This document shows, one piece after another, positions 19,971 through 28,409 of a stretch of DNA of 64,000 nucleotides. Positions within the stretch are counted from its first letter, which is position 1. Each line of letters opens with the position of its first letter. The notes beneath the pieces are model-generated. The model did no database searches. It was not told the origin of the DNA and saw only the letters and a program-made list of their open reading frames with translations. Made by a program: the position numbers and the translations under genes. Source of the stretch: Verrucomicrobiota bacterium (lineage in GTDB: Bacteria; Verrucomicrobiota; Verrucomicrobiia; Opitutales; Opitutaceae); NCBI GenBank assembly GCA_023399155.1, contig JAEWQP010000030.1:359381-423380 (forward strand), read 5' to 3'.

Positions 19971-20120
19971 CAGAAGATAACCAAGGTAACCAAGGCGTCG
20001 TCTCCAAACGATCGCGCAGCGAAATGTGCGTCGTATGAGATGCACCTGCGAGGTGAGCTTCACTGGCGGTTTGATTGTCGCGCGACATCTTCAGCCTTCG
20101 TTCTCTTCGTTACCTTCTGT
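19971..20120. repeat. Palindromic element with AACCAAGG/AACGAAGG arms (9-bp units)
   Basis: The left arm ACAGAAGATAACCAAGGTAA at 19971 continues with a second AACCAAGG unit. The right arm ends at 20120 and is its near reverse complement (ACAGAAGGTAACGAAGAGAA on the minus strand). Arms are built from 9-bp units around AACNAAG. Between them is about 100 bp of unrelated sequence without a gene. The element is part of the tandem-arm palindrome class described in the findings. Confidence 0.65.
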
Positions 20121-20172
20121 GGAATCCATCTGTGGAATCCAGGATCAGGCCCGCCGCCGTGCGGCCCGCGGG

Positions 20173-22722
20173 TCAATCATCGCGCAGCGCCTCGATCGGG
20201 GAGACCCGGGCGGCGCGCTGCGAGGGCACGAGCGTCGCCGCCAGCACCACGGCCGCCATCAATCCTGCCGTCCCGGCGGCCACACCGGCATGAAACCCCG
20301 ACATGCCGAAAAGCATCCCGCGCATGAGCGCGCCGGTTGCCCAAGCGCCGGCACCGCCGAGCACCGTACCGGCAATCAGCAGTCGTGCGCCAAGTCCCAG
20401 AAACTGCCGCAACACCCCGCCGGGGCTGGCGCCAAGCGCCATGCGCACGCCGATTTCCCGGCGGCGCTGGTTGACCGCATAGGCCAGGACGCCGTAGGTG
20501 CCGACCGCAGCGAGAAGCAATGCCACCGAGGCGAAGATCCCGGCGAGCATCGCGGGTGAGCGCCGCGCCACCAGGCTGTCGTCGACGAGGTCCTGATACA
20601 CACGGATGTCGTCCACCGGAAGCTCGGGATCGAGTGAAAGTACGAGTCGCTGCAGCATCGGACCGAGCGACTCCGGCGCGAGCTGCGAACGAAGCACGAT
20701 GGAAATGTCTCCGTAGGGACGGAGCTGGTACGGTTTGTAGAACGCGCCAAGCGGCGCGGTGTCCGCGAGGTCCTGCTGTTTGACCGTGCCGACCACGCCC
20801 ACGACCGTGATGGCGTTCTCCTCGGTGATCGCCACGTCGTCGGCGATGCGGCGGCCAAGCGCGCTCTGACCGGGCCAGTAGCGCCGGGCGAAGGCCTGGT
20901 CGACCACGCACACGCGCTGGTCGCGGTGGTTGTCGGCATCTTCGAGGTAGCGCCCCTCGATGAGCGGGATGCCAAGGGCCTGCCAGTAGTCGCCCATCGC
21001 AAACGAGATGTAGTGCGTGCGCAAGGACTCTCCGGGCGCGCGTTCGAGGCCCTCCACGACTGTGGCACTGTCGCTCGTGGTCCCGCCAAAGGGCAGCCCG
21101 CCGCTGAACCCGGCGTGGGCCACACCGGGCTGGGCCCGAAGCTCGCCCAGCAGGCGCTCGAGAAATGCCAGTCGCGGTCCCGGTTCCGGGTAGTTTTTCC
21201 AGGGAAGGCTGAGGCGCGCGGTAAGCACGTGGTCCGTCTCAAACCCGGGTGGTGTTGACAGTACCTTTCTCAGGCTCAGGCCGAGCAGACCGGCTCCCGA
21301 AAGAAGCACGAATGCCAGCGCGATCTGGGCCACGATGAAGCCATGCCGCACGCGCTGGGCGGCACGCGACGCCGTGCCCCCGCGCGTCTCCGCCTGTAGA
21401 GCCGGGGTCAGGTCGCGCTTCAACGAGAGCAACACCACGGGCACCGCCAGCACCAGGCCCACGGCGAGCGACATCGCGAGCGCCGCCACGGCAATCCGCC
21501 CGTCGAAGACGACCCTGGCCCCGAGCGGCAGCCGATCGGTCCCCAGTGCGTCCATAAGCTGGATACCGAGCGCCCCCAGCCCGAGTCCGAGCAAGCCGCC
21601 GCCGAGTGCCAGCACGACCGTCTCGAGAACCGCCTCGCGCGCCAGGTGCCAGCGGCCGGCGCCGAGGGCCTGGCGCACCGCCAGTTCCTTGGCTCGTCCG
21701 TGCACCCGGATGAGAAGCAGGTTCACGAGGTTCACGCCCCCGATCAGCAGCAGCGCGAGCACACCCACCTGCAGGAGCAGCAGCATCGGCCTGACGTCGC
21801 GCACCGTGTCGGCGTGGAGCGACCTCACGTAGGTGCGGTAGCCGGCCGCGCGGACGAGTTCGGCGTAGGGATCGTCCTGGAGCTGCGCCTCGTTGAACGC
21901 ATCCATCTGAGCCTGGGCCTCAGCCAGGCTCACGCCCGGTTTCAGCCGCACGACCATCTGATGGTTGTTGCTGTGCCGGCGGTTGGGGGCGCGGTCCTCG
22001 AGGTTCGATGCCAGCGGGGCAAAGAAGCGGGCGCGACTGTCGAGAAACCGGAAGCCGGGAGGCAGCACGCCGATCACCGTGTGGGTGAGGCCGTCAATCG
22101 TGATCGTCCGGTCGAGGATGTCGGGATCGCCGCTGAACCGGTCGCGCCAGAACTCGTGCGTGAGGATGATCAGCTGGGCGTTTGCGTAGAGCATCTCGTC
22201 CTCGGTGAACGTGCGTCCCTTCGCGAGCGGCACGCCAAGCGTGGCGAAAAACTCCGGCGAGACCCGGTCGCGCTCCACGCGTTGCGGCGATCCGGCGGCG
22301 CCGACGATCGCGCTGCCGCGCTGATGGATGGACGTCGAGGCGAAGGCAGCGACGTGCTCGCGACGATCGTAGTAATTGGGAAGCGAGCTCTGGCTCCGCT
22401 CCGCACCGGCGCCGGGATAGGAGTTGCGCACCGTGACCAGACGCTCGGGCGCAGGAAAGGGCAACGAGCGCACGAGGATCGCGTCCACGACCGCGAAGAT
22501 CGCCACGTTGGCGCCGATACACAGCGCGAGCGTAAACAGAACGGTGGCCGTAAAGCCGCGCTCGCGGCCCAGGCGGCGCAGGATCTGGCGGATCGGGGAC
22601 AACAGCGGTCGACACAGGTGCACCTCGCAACAACACGGAGCGCCCGGCAAAGGTTGCGCAAAAGCGCTCCAGGCCGCGACGTGCGCAGGCGCCCGGGCGA
22701 GCACGCGAAACGCATTTCCCAC
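20173..22722 (-). CDS. MacB/FtsX-type ABC permease of the ADOP family
   Basis: The roughly 800-residue protein has the ADOP layout: a first TM helix in the FTATVLFTLALCIGANVAIF segment, a periplasmic MacB core, three helices, a second core, and a final FtsX bundle (RRREIGVRMALGASPGGV near the C-terminus). Such permeases are fused double MacB-like units, often encoded without their own ATPase, as here. Their substrate is unknown; transport or cell-envelope stress roles are guesses. The start is uncertain: the frame is open from GTG 22722. The conserved N-terminus begins near residue 41, so GTG 22623 or TTG 22602 may be the true start. It is divergent from the DMT gene at 22752. Confidence 0.85.
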   Translation of the reverse strand: MGNAFRVLARAPAHVAAWSAFAQPLPGAPCCCEVHLCRPLLSPIRQILRRLGRERGFTATVLFTLALCIGANVAIFAVVDAILVRSLPFPAPERLVTVRNSYPGAGAERSQSSLPNYYDRREHVAAFASTSIHQRGSAIVGAAGSPQRVERDRVSPEFFATLGVPLAKGRTFTEDEMLYANAQLIILTHEFWRDRFSGDPDILDRTITIDGLTHTVIGVLPPGFRFLDSRARFFAPLASNLEDRAPNRRHSNNHQMVVRLKPGVSLAEAQAQMDAFNEAQLQDDPYAELVRAAGYRTYVRSLHADTVRDVRPMLLLLQVGVLALLLIGGVNLVNLLLIRVHGRAKELAVRQALGAGRWHLAREAVLETVVLALGGGLLGLGLGALGIQLMDALGTDRLPLGARVVFDGRIAVAALAMSLAVGLVLAVPVVLLSLKRDLTPALQAETRGGTASRAAQRVRHGFIVAQIALAFVLLSGAGLLGLSLRKVLSTPPGFETDHVLTARLSLPWKNYPEPGPRLAFLERLLGELRAQPGVAHAGFSGGLPFGGTTSDSATVVEGLERAPGESLRTHYISFAMGDYWQALGIPLIEGRYLEDADNHRDQRVCVVDQAFARRYWPGQSALGRRIADDVAITEENAITVVGVVGTVKQQDLADTAPLGAFYKPYQLRPYGDISIVLRSQLAPESLGPMLQRLVLSLDPELPVDDIRVYQDLVDDSLVARRSPAMLAGIFASVALLLAAVGTYGVLAYAVNQRRREIGVRMALGASPGGVLRQFLGLGARLLIAGTVLGGAGAWATGALMRGMLFGMSGFHAGVAAGTAGLMAAVVLAATLVPSQRAARVSPIEALRDD

Positions 22723-22751
22723 GCGACCGGAAATCCACCACAGTCCCGCCG

Positions 22752-23675
22752 ATGTCGCAACGGACCATCGCTCCTGCAGCCTCCGCGAACGCGTCGCGCA
22801 ATCTCACCGGCATCGCCCTGATCATCGCTGCGGTGCTCGTTTTCTCATGCATCGACGCGTCGGCGAAGTGGCTCAGCCGGTCGCTACCCACGCTGCAGAT
22901 CGCGGCGATCCGCTACCTCGGCGCCTTCCTGCTCGTCGCGGTGTTCATGAATCCGTGGACGAGACCCGGGCTGCTTCGCACAGCCAACCTGCGTCGCCAG
23001 GCCGTGCGCTCGCTCTGCCTGGTGCTGATGACAGGGCTGTCGTTCGTCGCGTTGCGTTACCTTCCCCTCGCCCAGTTCACGGCGATCAATTTCGCCTCGC
23101 CGCTGCTTGTCGCGCTGCTCGCCGGCCCGATGCTGAAAGAGCGTATCGGGCCGAGGCGCCTGGCGGCAGTCGTCGTCGGTCTCGGCGGCGTGCTCGTCGT
23201 CACGCGACCCTTTGGCGCACCGGCCCATCCCGCGGTCATTCTGGTCTGCATCATGGCCGCCGCCGGGGCCTTCTACGCCATTCTCACGCGCATGATCTCG
23301 GCGCACGACCGGCCCGAGACCACGATGTTCTACACCGGAGGCGTCGGTGCGCTGATCATGGCGCCCGTGCTTCCGTTCGTGTGGCACAACCCCGAGTCGT
23401 GGACCAACTATGTTGCGATCGCCGTGATGTGCATCGCCGGGGCGCTCGGGCATTGGCTGATGATCCTCGCGCACAAGGTCGCGCCCGCCTCCGTGCTGGC
23501 GCCCTTCAACTACATGCAGCTGCTGGGCGCGATCGCGATCGGACGCCTGGTGTTCGGTGAGACGCCCGACCATTGGACGGTCGTGGGCGGCGCGATCGTG
23601 ATCGGCTCGGGCCTCTACCTCCTCTACCGCGAACGGGTGCGGAAAGTGTATCCAAGCTCCGATGTGCCTGCCTGA
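22752..23675 (+). CDS. DMT-superfamily (EamA) transporter
   Basis: The 307-residue protein has about ten hydrophobic helices in two EamA halves; the first half contains LPTLQIAAIRYLGAF, and the second ends ...HWTVVGGAIVIGSGLYLLY followed by a basic tail. Length and pattern fit inner-membrane drug/metabolite exporters of the RhaT/EamA group; the substrate cannot be read from sequence. It starts at ATG 22752, divergently from the ADOP permease, so both promoters must sit in or near the short region around 22620-22750. A degraded partial paralogue lies at 14998-15313. Confidence 0.88.
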   Translation: MSQRTIAPAASANASRNLTGIALIIAAVLVFSCIDASAKWLSRSLPTLQIAAIRYLGAFLLVAVFMNPWTRPGLLRTANLRRQAVRSLCLVLMTGLSFVALRYLPLAQFTAINFASPLLVALLAGPMLKERIGPRRLAAVVVGLGGVLVVTRPFGAPAHPAVILVCIMAAAGAFYAILTRMISAHDRPETTMFYTGGVGALIMAPVLPFVWHNPESWTNYVAIAVMCIAGALGHWLMILAHKVAPASVLAPFNYMQLLGAIAIGRLVFGETPDHWTVVGGAIVIGSGLYLLYRERVRKVYPSSDVPA

Positions 23676-23757
23676 GCGGCGCGACGCAGACCGGGGTTCT
23701 CGAAGCTGCGGGCAGACCCGTTCGCGGGCCATGCCGCCGTCCAGGTCGGTGCCAGGC

Positions 23758-25974
23758 CTACCGTTTGCCGCGGAAGAAGCGGCTGAACGGATGCGGCTCC
23801 TTCGTGTCGCCGCTCCGTGGTGACGCGCCTCCCTGGCCCTGCGTGCGCTTCCGTGCACGCGCGGCGGGCGGCGCGGGTGCCTTTGCGCGGTTGTGGGCGG
23901 GCGAGGCCGCCCTTCCCTCTCCCTCGTCGACGGCACGGCGGCCGCAGGGCGTGATGTGGGGCGGCGGCGTGACGTCCACCGTCTTCTTGCGCCCGTCGAG
24001 CAGGCGCGCGGCGAGGTCGCCGAGGCCGAGCCGCTGCATGGAGGCACGGAGGGCCGCCTTCATCTCGGGCTTGTACCAGAAAAAGAAACTGCGCTGCTCC
24101 TGCTTCTCCTCGGGCGTGCGGGCGACGCAGACGGGCTGCTGGTCGTAGGGGTGCACGCCGGTGGCGTAGATCTCCGTGGCGACCGTCATCGGCGTGGGCG
24201 TGAAGTCCTGCACCTGCTCGAGGCGGAACCCGAGGTCCTTGGTCTTGAGCGCAAGCTCAGCCATGTCCTCGGGGCGCGAGCCGGGATGCGAGCTGATGAA
24301 GTACGGGATGATTTGCGTCTGCTCCTTGCCGGCCTTCTTCGCCGCGCGGTCGAACTTTTCCTTGAACTTGTAGAACAGGTTGAAGCTCGGCTTGCGCATG
24401 ACCTTGAGCACGTGGTCGCTCGTGTGCTCCGGCGCGACCTTCAGCCGGCCCGACACATGATGCTTCGCCAGTTCGTCGACGTAGCGCTCGTGGCTCGCCT
24501 TCGCCTGCGGCGTCGCGCCCTTCTCGTGCAGAAACAGGTCGTAGCGGATGCCGCTGGTGACGAAGGCATGTTTCACGCCCTCCGTCTCGCGCACGGCCCG
24601 GTAGACATCCAGCAGCGCGGTGTGGTCGGTATCCAGATTCCGGCATACATCCGGCCAGATGCAGGACGGCCGGACGCATTCATCGCAGATCCACTGTTCC
24701 TTGCCCTTCATCCGGTACATGTTCGCGGACGGCCCGCCGAGGTCGCTGATCGTGCCGCGAAAGTCGGGCATCTGCTTGATTGATTCGACCTCGCGCAGGA
24801 TCGACGCCTTGGAGCGGCTGGCGACGAACTTTCCCTGGTGCGCGGAGATCGTGCAGAAGCTGCATCCGCCGAAGCACCCGCGATGCATGTTGATCGAGTG
24901 CTTGATCATCTCATACGCGGGGATCGGCCCGCGCTTGCGGTACTTCGGGTGCGGCAGACGCGTGTAGGGAAGATCAAAGGACGCATCGATCTCCGTCTCC
25001 GCCATCGTCGGATACGGCGGATTGATCACGAGGAGCCGGTCGCCGGTGGGCTGCAGGAGCCGGCGGGCTTTCACGCGGTTGGATTCGGTCTCGATGTCCT
25101 TGAAATTCTTCGCGTAGAGCGCGCGGTCGGCCAGGCACTCCTCGTGCGCGTGGAGCGTGAAGTCGTCCCAGTGCTTGTTCTTCGGCGGCGTGGAGCCCGG
25201 CGCGAGCAGGACCGCGGTCTGCGGGATTGTCTTGAGCGACGCGAACGGCACGCCCTGCTTGAGCAGGCGCACAGCTTCCTTGAGCGGCTGCTCGCCCATG
25301 CCGTAGACGAGCAGATCGGCGCCGCTGTCGGCCAGGATCGAGGGTTTGATCGTGTCCGACCAATAGTCGTAGTGCGTCACGCGGCGCAGGCTGGCCTCGA
25401 TGCCACCGATCATCACCGGCACCTCTGGAAAAAGCTCCTTGAGCGTCCGCGCATACACGCTGGCCGCGTAGTCTGGCCGGAAGCCGTGTTCGCCGCCGGG
25501 GGTGTAGGCGTCCTCGCTGCGCAGCTTCTTGGCCGCGGTGTAGCGGTTGACCATCGAATCCATGCAGCCGCCGGTGACGCCAAAAAACAGCCGCGGCACG
25601 CTGAGTTTCCTGAAGTCGCGAAGGTCGTCGCGCCAGTTCGGCTGGGCGATGATGGCGACGCGCAGGCCCTCGCGCTCCAGGATCCGGCCGATCACGGCCG
25701 TGCCAAAGGCCGGATGATCGACGTAGGCGTCGCCGGAGATGATGATGACATCGAGTTCGTTCCACCCGCGGGCCTCGACCTCCTCGCGCGTCGTCGGCAG
25801 CCAGCGGCGCGGATCCCAGACGGGCTCCCGCGTGTAGCCGGCCGCGTGCGCCGCCGGAGCAGGAGCCGGCGTGGCGGTCAAGGTGCGCGAGAGGTGGGAA
25901 GTGGACGACGTGGACACGGACGGTAGCGGCTGGTGTTCGGGCGCACACGGCGACAGCAGCCGGCGGGCGCTCAA
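23758..25974 (-). CDS. YgiQ family radical SAM protein (UPF0313)
   Basis: Length (up to 738 residues) and order fit YgiQ: an N-terminal YgiQ domain with WNELDVIIISGDAYVDHPAF, then the radical SAM cluster site HRGCFGGCSFC (about residues 361-371; three Cys in CxxxCxxC) and a C-terminal DUF3362 region (GVHPYDQQPVCV). The protein would bind a [4Fe-4S] cluster and S-adenosylmethionine; its reaction is not established. The frame opens after a stop with TTG 25974; homology starts only near residue 47, so a shorter start such as GTG in VSTSSTS (about residue 20) is possible. The basic, low-complexity C-terminal tail is typical of these proteins. Confidence 0.9.
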   Translation of the reverse strand: MSARRLLSPCAPEHQPLPSVSTSSTSHLSRTLTATPAPAPAAHAAGYTREPVWDPRRWLPTTREEVEARGWNELDVIIISGDAYVDHPAFGTAVIGRILEREGLRVAIIAQPNWRDDLRDFRKLSVPRLFFGVTGGCMDSMVNRYTAAKKLRSEDAYTPGGEHGFRPDYAASVYARTLKELFPEVPVMIGGIEASLRRVTHYDYWSDTIKPSILADSGADLLVYGMGEQPLKEAVRLLKQGVPFASLKTIPQTAVLLAPGSTPPKNKHWDDFTLHAHEECLADRALYAKNFKDIETESNRVKARRLLQPTGDRLLVINPPYPTMAETEIDASFDLPYTRLPHPKYRKRGPIPAYEMIKHSINMHRGCFGGCSFCTISAHQGKFVASRSKASILREVESIKQMPDFRGTISDLGGPSANMYRMKGKEQWICDECVRPSCIWPDVCRNLDTDHTALLDVYRAVRETEGVKHAFVTSGIRYDLFLHEKGATPQAKASHERYVDELAKHHVSGRLKVAPEHTSDHVLKVMRKPSFNLFYKFKEKFDRAAKKAGKEQTQIIPYFISSHPGSRPEDMAELALKTKDLGFRLEQVQDFTPTPMTVATEIYATGVHPYDQQPVCVARTPEEKQEQRSFFFWYKPEMKAALRASMQRLGLGDLAARLLDGRKKTVDVTPPPHITPCGRRAVDEGEGRAASPAHNRAKAPAPPAARARKRTQGQGGASPRSGDTKEPHPFSRFFRGKR

Positions 25975-26152
25975 TCAGAGCCCGACAGCCTCGGGGCACC
26001 CCGGCGGAATGTCAAAGGCTGGCGAGCCGCCGGTCAACCGTTGCGCAACTCCCGCGCGCTCAACGTGCGCCGCAGTCCCCAGTCGCCCCACCTGGGACCG
26101 CCGCCGCCCCCAGCACCCGCCCATCCCCACCCGTGCCCCGCCGACCATTTCC

Positions 26153-26170
26153 GTGTAACGGTCGTTACAC
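26153..26170. promoter_or_regulatory. GTGTAACG-GT-CGTTACAC palindrome, copy 1
   Basis: Perfect 8-bp arms around a GT centre, preceded by CCGACCATTTCC. The same palindrome with CCGACC before it recurs at 26417 and 26541. The size and dyad shape suit a dimeric transcription factor operator; a role as RNA hairpin is the alternative. Confidence 0.5.
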
Positions 26171-26268
26171 ACGAATGGACTCGCTATCCGGTTCCCCGCC
26201 CCGACGCCCTGAGGCCGCCGGCCAGCGACCTAACAGCTGTCATGAACTTCGCTGCGCGCTGTCTCCCA

Positions 26269-26341
26269 GGTAGGGCGGGGTCTCCGAACGCGACGCGAGT
26301 GCGTATCGGCCTACTCGGCGCGCTCGGAGCGCGTGCCCTAG
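26269..26341. repeat. GTAGGGCG palindromic element (copy 2)
   Basis: GGTAGGGCGGGGTCTCCG opens the element and GAGCGCGTGCCCTAGC closes it, with the same internal CTCGGCGCGCTCGGAGCGCG as copy 1 at 19848. The upstream flank GTCATGAACTTCGCTGCGCG is also shared. Copies 1 and 2 are about 6.4 kb apart in the same orientation. Confidence 0.7.
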
Positions 26342-26416
26342 CTGCGAAGTCGTCTTCGCGAGTGCAGGACACGTTCCAGCACGCTCCAAAGGCACCCGCG
26401 TACCCTCCGACCGCTC

Positions 26417-26438
26417 GCGTGTAACGGGCGTTACACGC
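26417..26438. promoter_or_regulatory. GCGTGTAACG-GG-CGTTACACGC palindrome, copy 2
   Basis: Perfect 10-bp arms around GG, preceded by CTCCGACC. It lies 264 bp after copy 1 and about 124 bp before copy 3. Confidence 0.5.
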
Positions 26439-26540
26439 AAGTGGTCTTCACCACCCGTTCCGGCGGTTGAGCCTCGTCGCCGCTTCCCGGCCCGAAGCCG
26501 AACGGCGCGCCAGCCCGCGCCCCAGCCTCCGCCGACCATT

Positions 26541-26564
26541 ACCGTGTAACGGTCGTTACACGGT
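26541..26564. promoter_or_regulatory. ACCGTGTAACG-GT-CGTTACACGGT palindrome, copy 3
   Basis: Perfect 11-bp arms around GT, preceded by GCCGACCATT as in copy 1. It is the copy nearest enolase, 187 bp before its ATG. Confidence 0.55.
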
Positions 26565-26750
26565 TGCGGTCGGCGACGAGTGGACGCTGCGGGGTGGGAT
26601 GCAGCGGCCCCGGCGGCGGGCGGCGAAGACCGGGGGATCGCTTGGATGCGCAAGCCAGGCGGAGCAGAAGTCAGGATCCGACGCCATTTTCCGATGGCCG
26701 AGAGGCCAAGCGCCCCTAATGTCGGCGAGTTTCAATCATCTTTTTCTCTC

Positions 26751-28067
26751 ATGAGTACCACCATCGTTGATATCAAAGCGCGTGAGATTCTCGATTCGCG
26801 CGGCAACCCGACGGTCGAAGTCGACGTCGAGCTTTCCTGTGGCGTGATCGGCCGTGCAGCCGTGCCGTCCGGTGCCAGCACCGGCGAGCACGAAGCTCTC
26901 GAGCTTCGCGACGGTGCCGTCGCCGCCAAGTCCCTGCCGAAGGGCGTGGATGGCAAGAAGCGTTACCTCGGCAAGGGTGTGCTCAAAGCCGTCGAGAACG
27001 TGCACCGCCTGATCCTGCCCGAGCTTGAAGGCATCGACGCCTGCGACCAGGTGCTCGTGGACAAGAGCATGCTCGCGCTCGATGGCACCTCGACCAAGTC
27101 AAACCTCGGCGCCAACGCGATCCTCGCCGTCTCGCTCGCCAACGCCAAGGCCGCGGCCGAGGCCTGCGGGCTTCCGCTCTACAAGTATCTCGGTGGACCG
27201 AACGCCAAGGTGCTGCCGGTGCCGATGATGAACATCATGAACGGCGGCGCCCACTCGGATGCCCCGATCGATTTCCAGGAGTTCATGATCATGCCGAAGG
27301 GCGCCTCGAGCTTCCGCGAGGCCCTGCGCATGGGTGCCGAGATCTTCCACTCGCTCAAGAAGGTCCTCAAGGACAAGGGCCTCGCCACGGCGGTGGGCGA
27401 CGAGGGCGGTTTCGCCCCGAAGCTCGAATCGACCACGGCCGCGCTCGACGCCATCGCCTTGGCGGTGAAGAACGCCGGTTACAAGCTCGGCAAGGAGATC
27501 TTCCTCGCCCTCGACGTCGCGTCGTCGGAGTTCTACGACAAGAAGTCGGGCAATTACATCTTCAAGAAGTCCGACAAGTCCGTGCGCTCGGGCGACGAGA
27601 TGGTCGCCTTCTACAAGGAGCTCACGGCCAAGTACCCGATCGTCTCGATCGAGGACGGCTGCGCCGAGGGTGACTGGACGACGTGGAAGAAGCTCACCGA
27701 CGCGATCGGCGACAAGGTGCAGCTCGTCGGCGACGATCTCTTCGTCACCAACACCGCCTTCCTCAAGAAGGGCATCGATACCGGCACGGCCAACTCGATC
27801 CTGGTCAAGGTCAACCAGATCGGCTCGCTCACCGAGACGCTCGACGCCGTCGAGATGGCCAAGGAGGCCAACTACACCGCCGTCATCTCGCACCGCTCGG
27901 GTGAGACCGAGGACGTGACGATCTCCGACATCGCCGTCGCGACCAACGCCGGCCAGATCAAGACCGGTTCGCTCTGCCGCACCGACCGCGTCGCCAAGTA
28001 CAACCAGCTCCTCCGCATCGAGGAAGAGCTCGGTGCCACGGCGATCTACGGCGGCAAGATGCGCTGA
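26751..28067 (+). CDS. eno: Enolase (phosphopyruvate hydratase)
   Basis: The 438-residue protein begins MSTTIVDIKAREILDSRGNP, the standard enolase N-terminus, so ATG 26751 is the start although the frame is open further up. Family signatures are all present: DSRGNPTVEVD, GASTGEHEALELRD, the metal ligand region SIEDGCAEGDW, GDDLFVTN and the C-terminal SHRSGETED loop with the following Lys. It interconverts 2-phosphoglycerate and phosphoenolpyruvate in glycolysis, in the cytoplasm. No Shine-Dalgarno is visible before the ATG. A terminator follows at 28103. Three palindromes upstream suggest specific regulation. Confidence 0.98.
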   Translation: MSTTIVDIKAREILDSRGNPTVEVDVELSCGVIGRAAVPSGASTGEHEALELRDGAVAAKSLPKGVDGKKRYLGKGVLKAVENVHRLILPELEGIDACDQVLVDKSMLALDGTSTKSNLGANAILAVSLANAKAAAEACGLPLYKYLGGPNAKVLPVPMMNIMNGGAHSDAPIDFQEFMIMPKGASSFREALRMGAEIFHSLKKVLKDKGLATAVGDEGGFAPKLESTTAALDAIALAVKNAGYKLGKEIFLALDVASSEFYDKKSGNYIFKKSDKSVRSGDEMVAFYKELTAKYPIVSIEDGCAEGDWTTWKKLTDAIGDKVQLVGDDLFVTNTAFLKKGIDTGTANSILVKVNQIGSLTETLDAVEMAKEANYTAVISHRSGETEDVTISDIAVATNAGQIKTGSLCRTDRVAKYNQLLRIEEELGATAIYGGKMR

Positions 28068-28102
28068 GCCGCGTCTCGCCTGTCCTGATACGCTCCTGCT
28101 TC

Positions 28103-28139
28103 AAGCCCCGCGCCTCGACGGCGCGGGGCTTTCGCTTTT
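28103..28139 (+). terminator. Rho-independent terminator of eno
   Basis: A 12-bp stem (AAGCCCCGCGCC and its complement GGCGCGGGGCTT) with loop TCGAC ends in TTCGCTTTT, 35 bp after the enolase stop. The T-tract is interrupted but the stem is very stable. Confidence 0.8.
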
Positions 28140-28409
28140 CCCGGCCTGCGCCGCGAAACGATCGGCCAACGGGCGCCCGCGATCGCACGCCGGATCTGGC
28201 GCGCCCGAGTCCGCGCGACACGTGGCTCGCCTTCCTGCAGACGTCGTTGACCCCGTTTCCGGCTGGCCCGCACGCGTCTTCACCTCCGCTCTTGCAGGGG
28301 GAGGCATGAGCCGGCACGGCGATCGCCTGCCGAAGCCCTCTGACGCCGCGCGCCGTCGGATCTGCAGCGTTGCCACTGATCGGCTCGCGTCTTCAATGGC
28401 GGGCACGCC
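28140..28409. other. Intergenic region eno to MscS gene
   Basis: Together with the eno terminator this makes a gap of 342 bp. I see no gene, repeat or clear promoter box; the mscS-type gene must be transcribed from here because the eno terminator precedes it. Confidence 0.35.

Larger units (their letters stand above)
25975..26750. other. Intergenic region upstream of enolase with three palindromes and a repeat
   Basis: This 776-bp gap holds no convincing gene. It contains three copies of a GTGTAACG-NN-CGTTACAC palindrome (separate entries) and one GTAGGGCG element (26269-26341). All lie between the YgiQ start (minus) and the enolase start (plus), so either or both genes could be controlled from here. 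Confidence 0.6.

Noticed and set aside
28140..28409. Second small gene between eno and the MscS gene
   Set aside because: The open frames there are short, Arg/Pro-rich and lack start sites.
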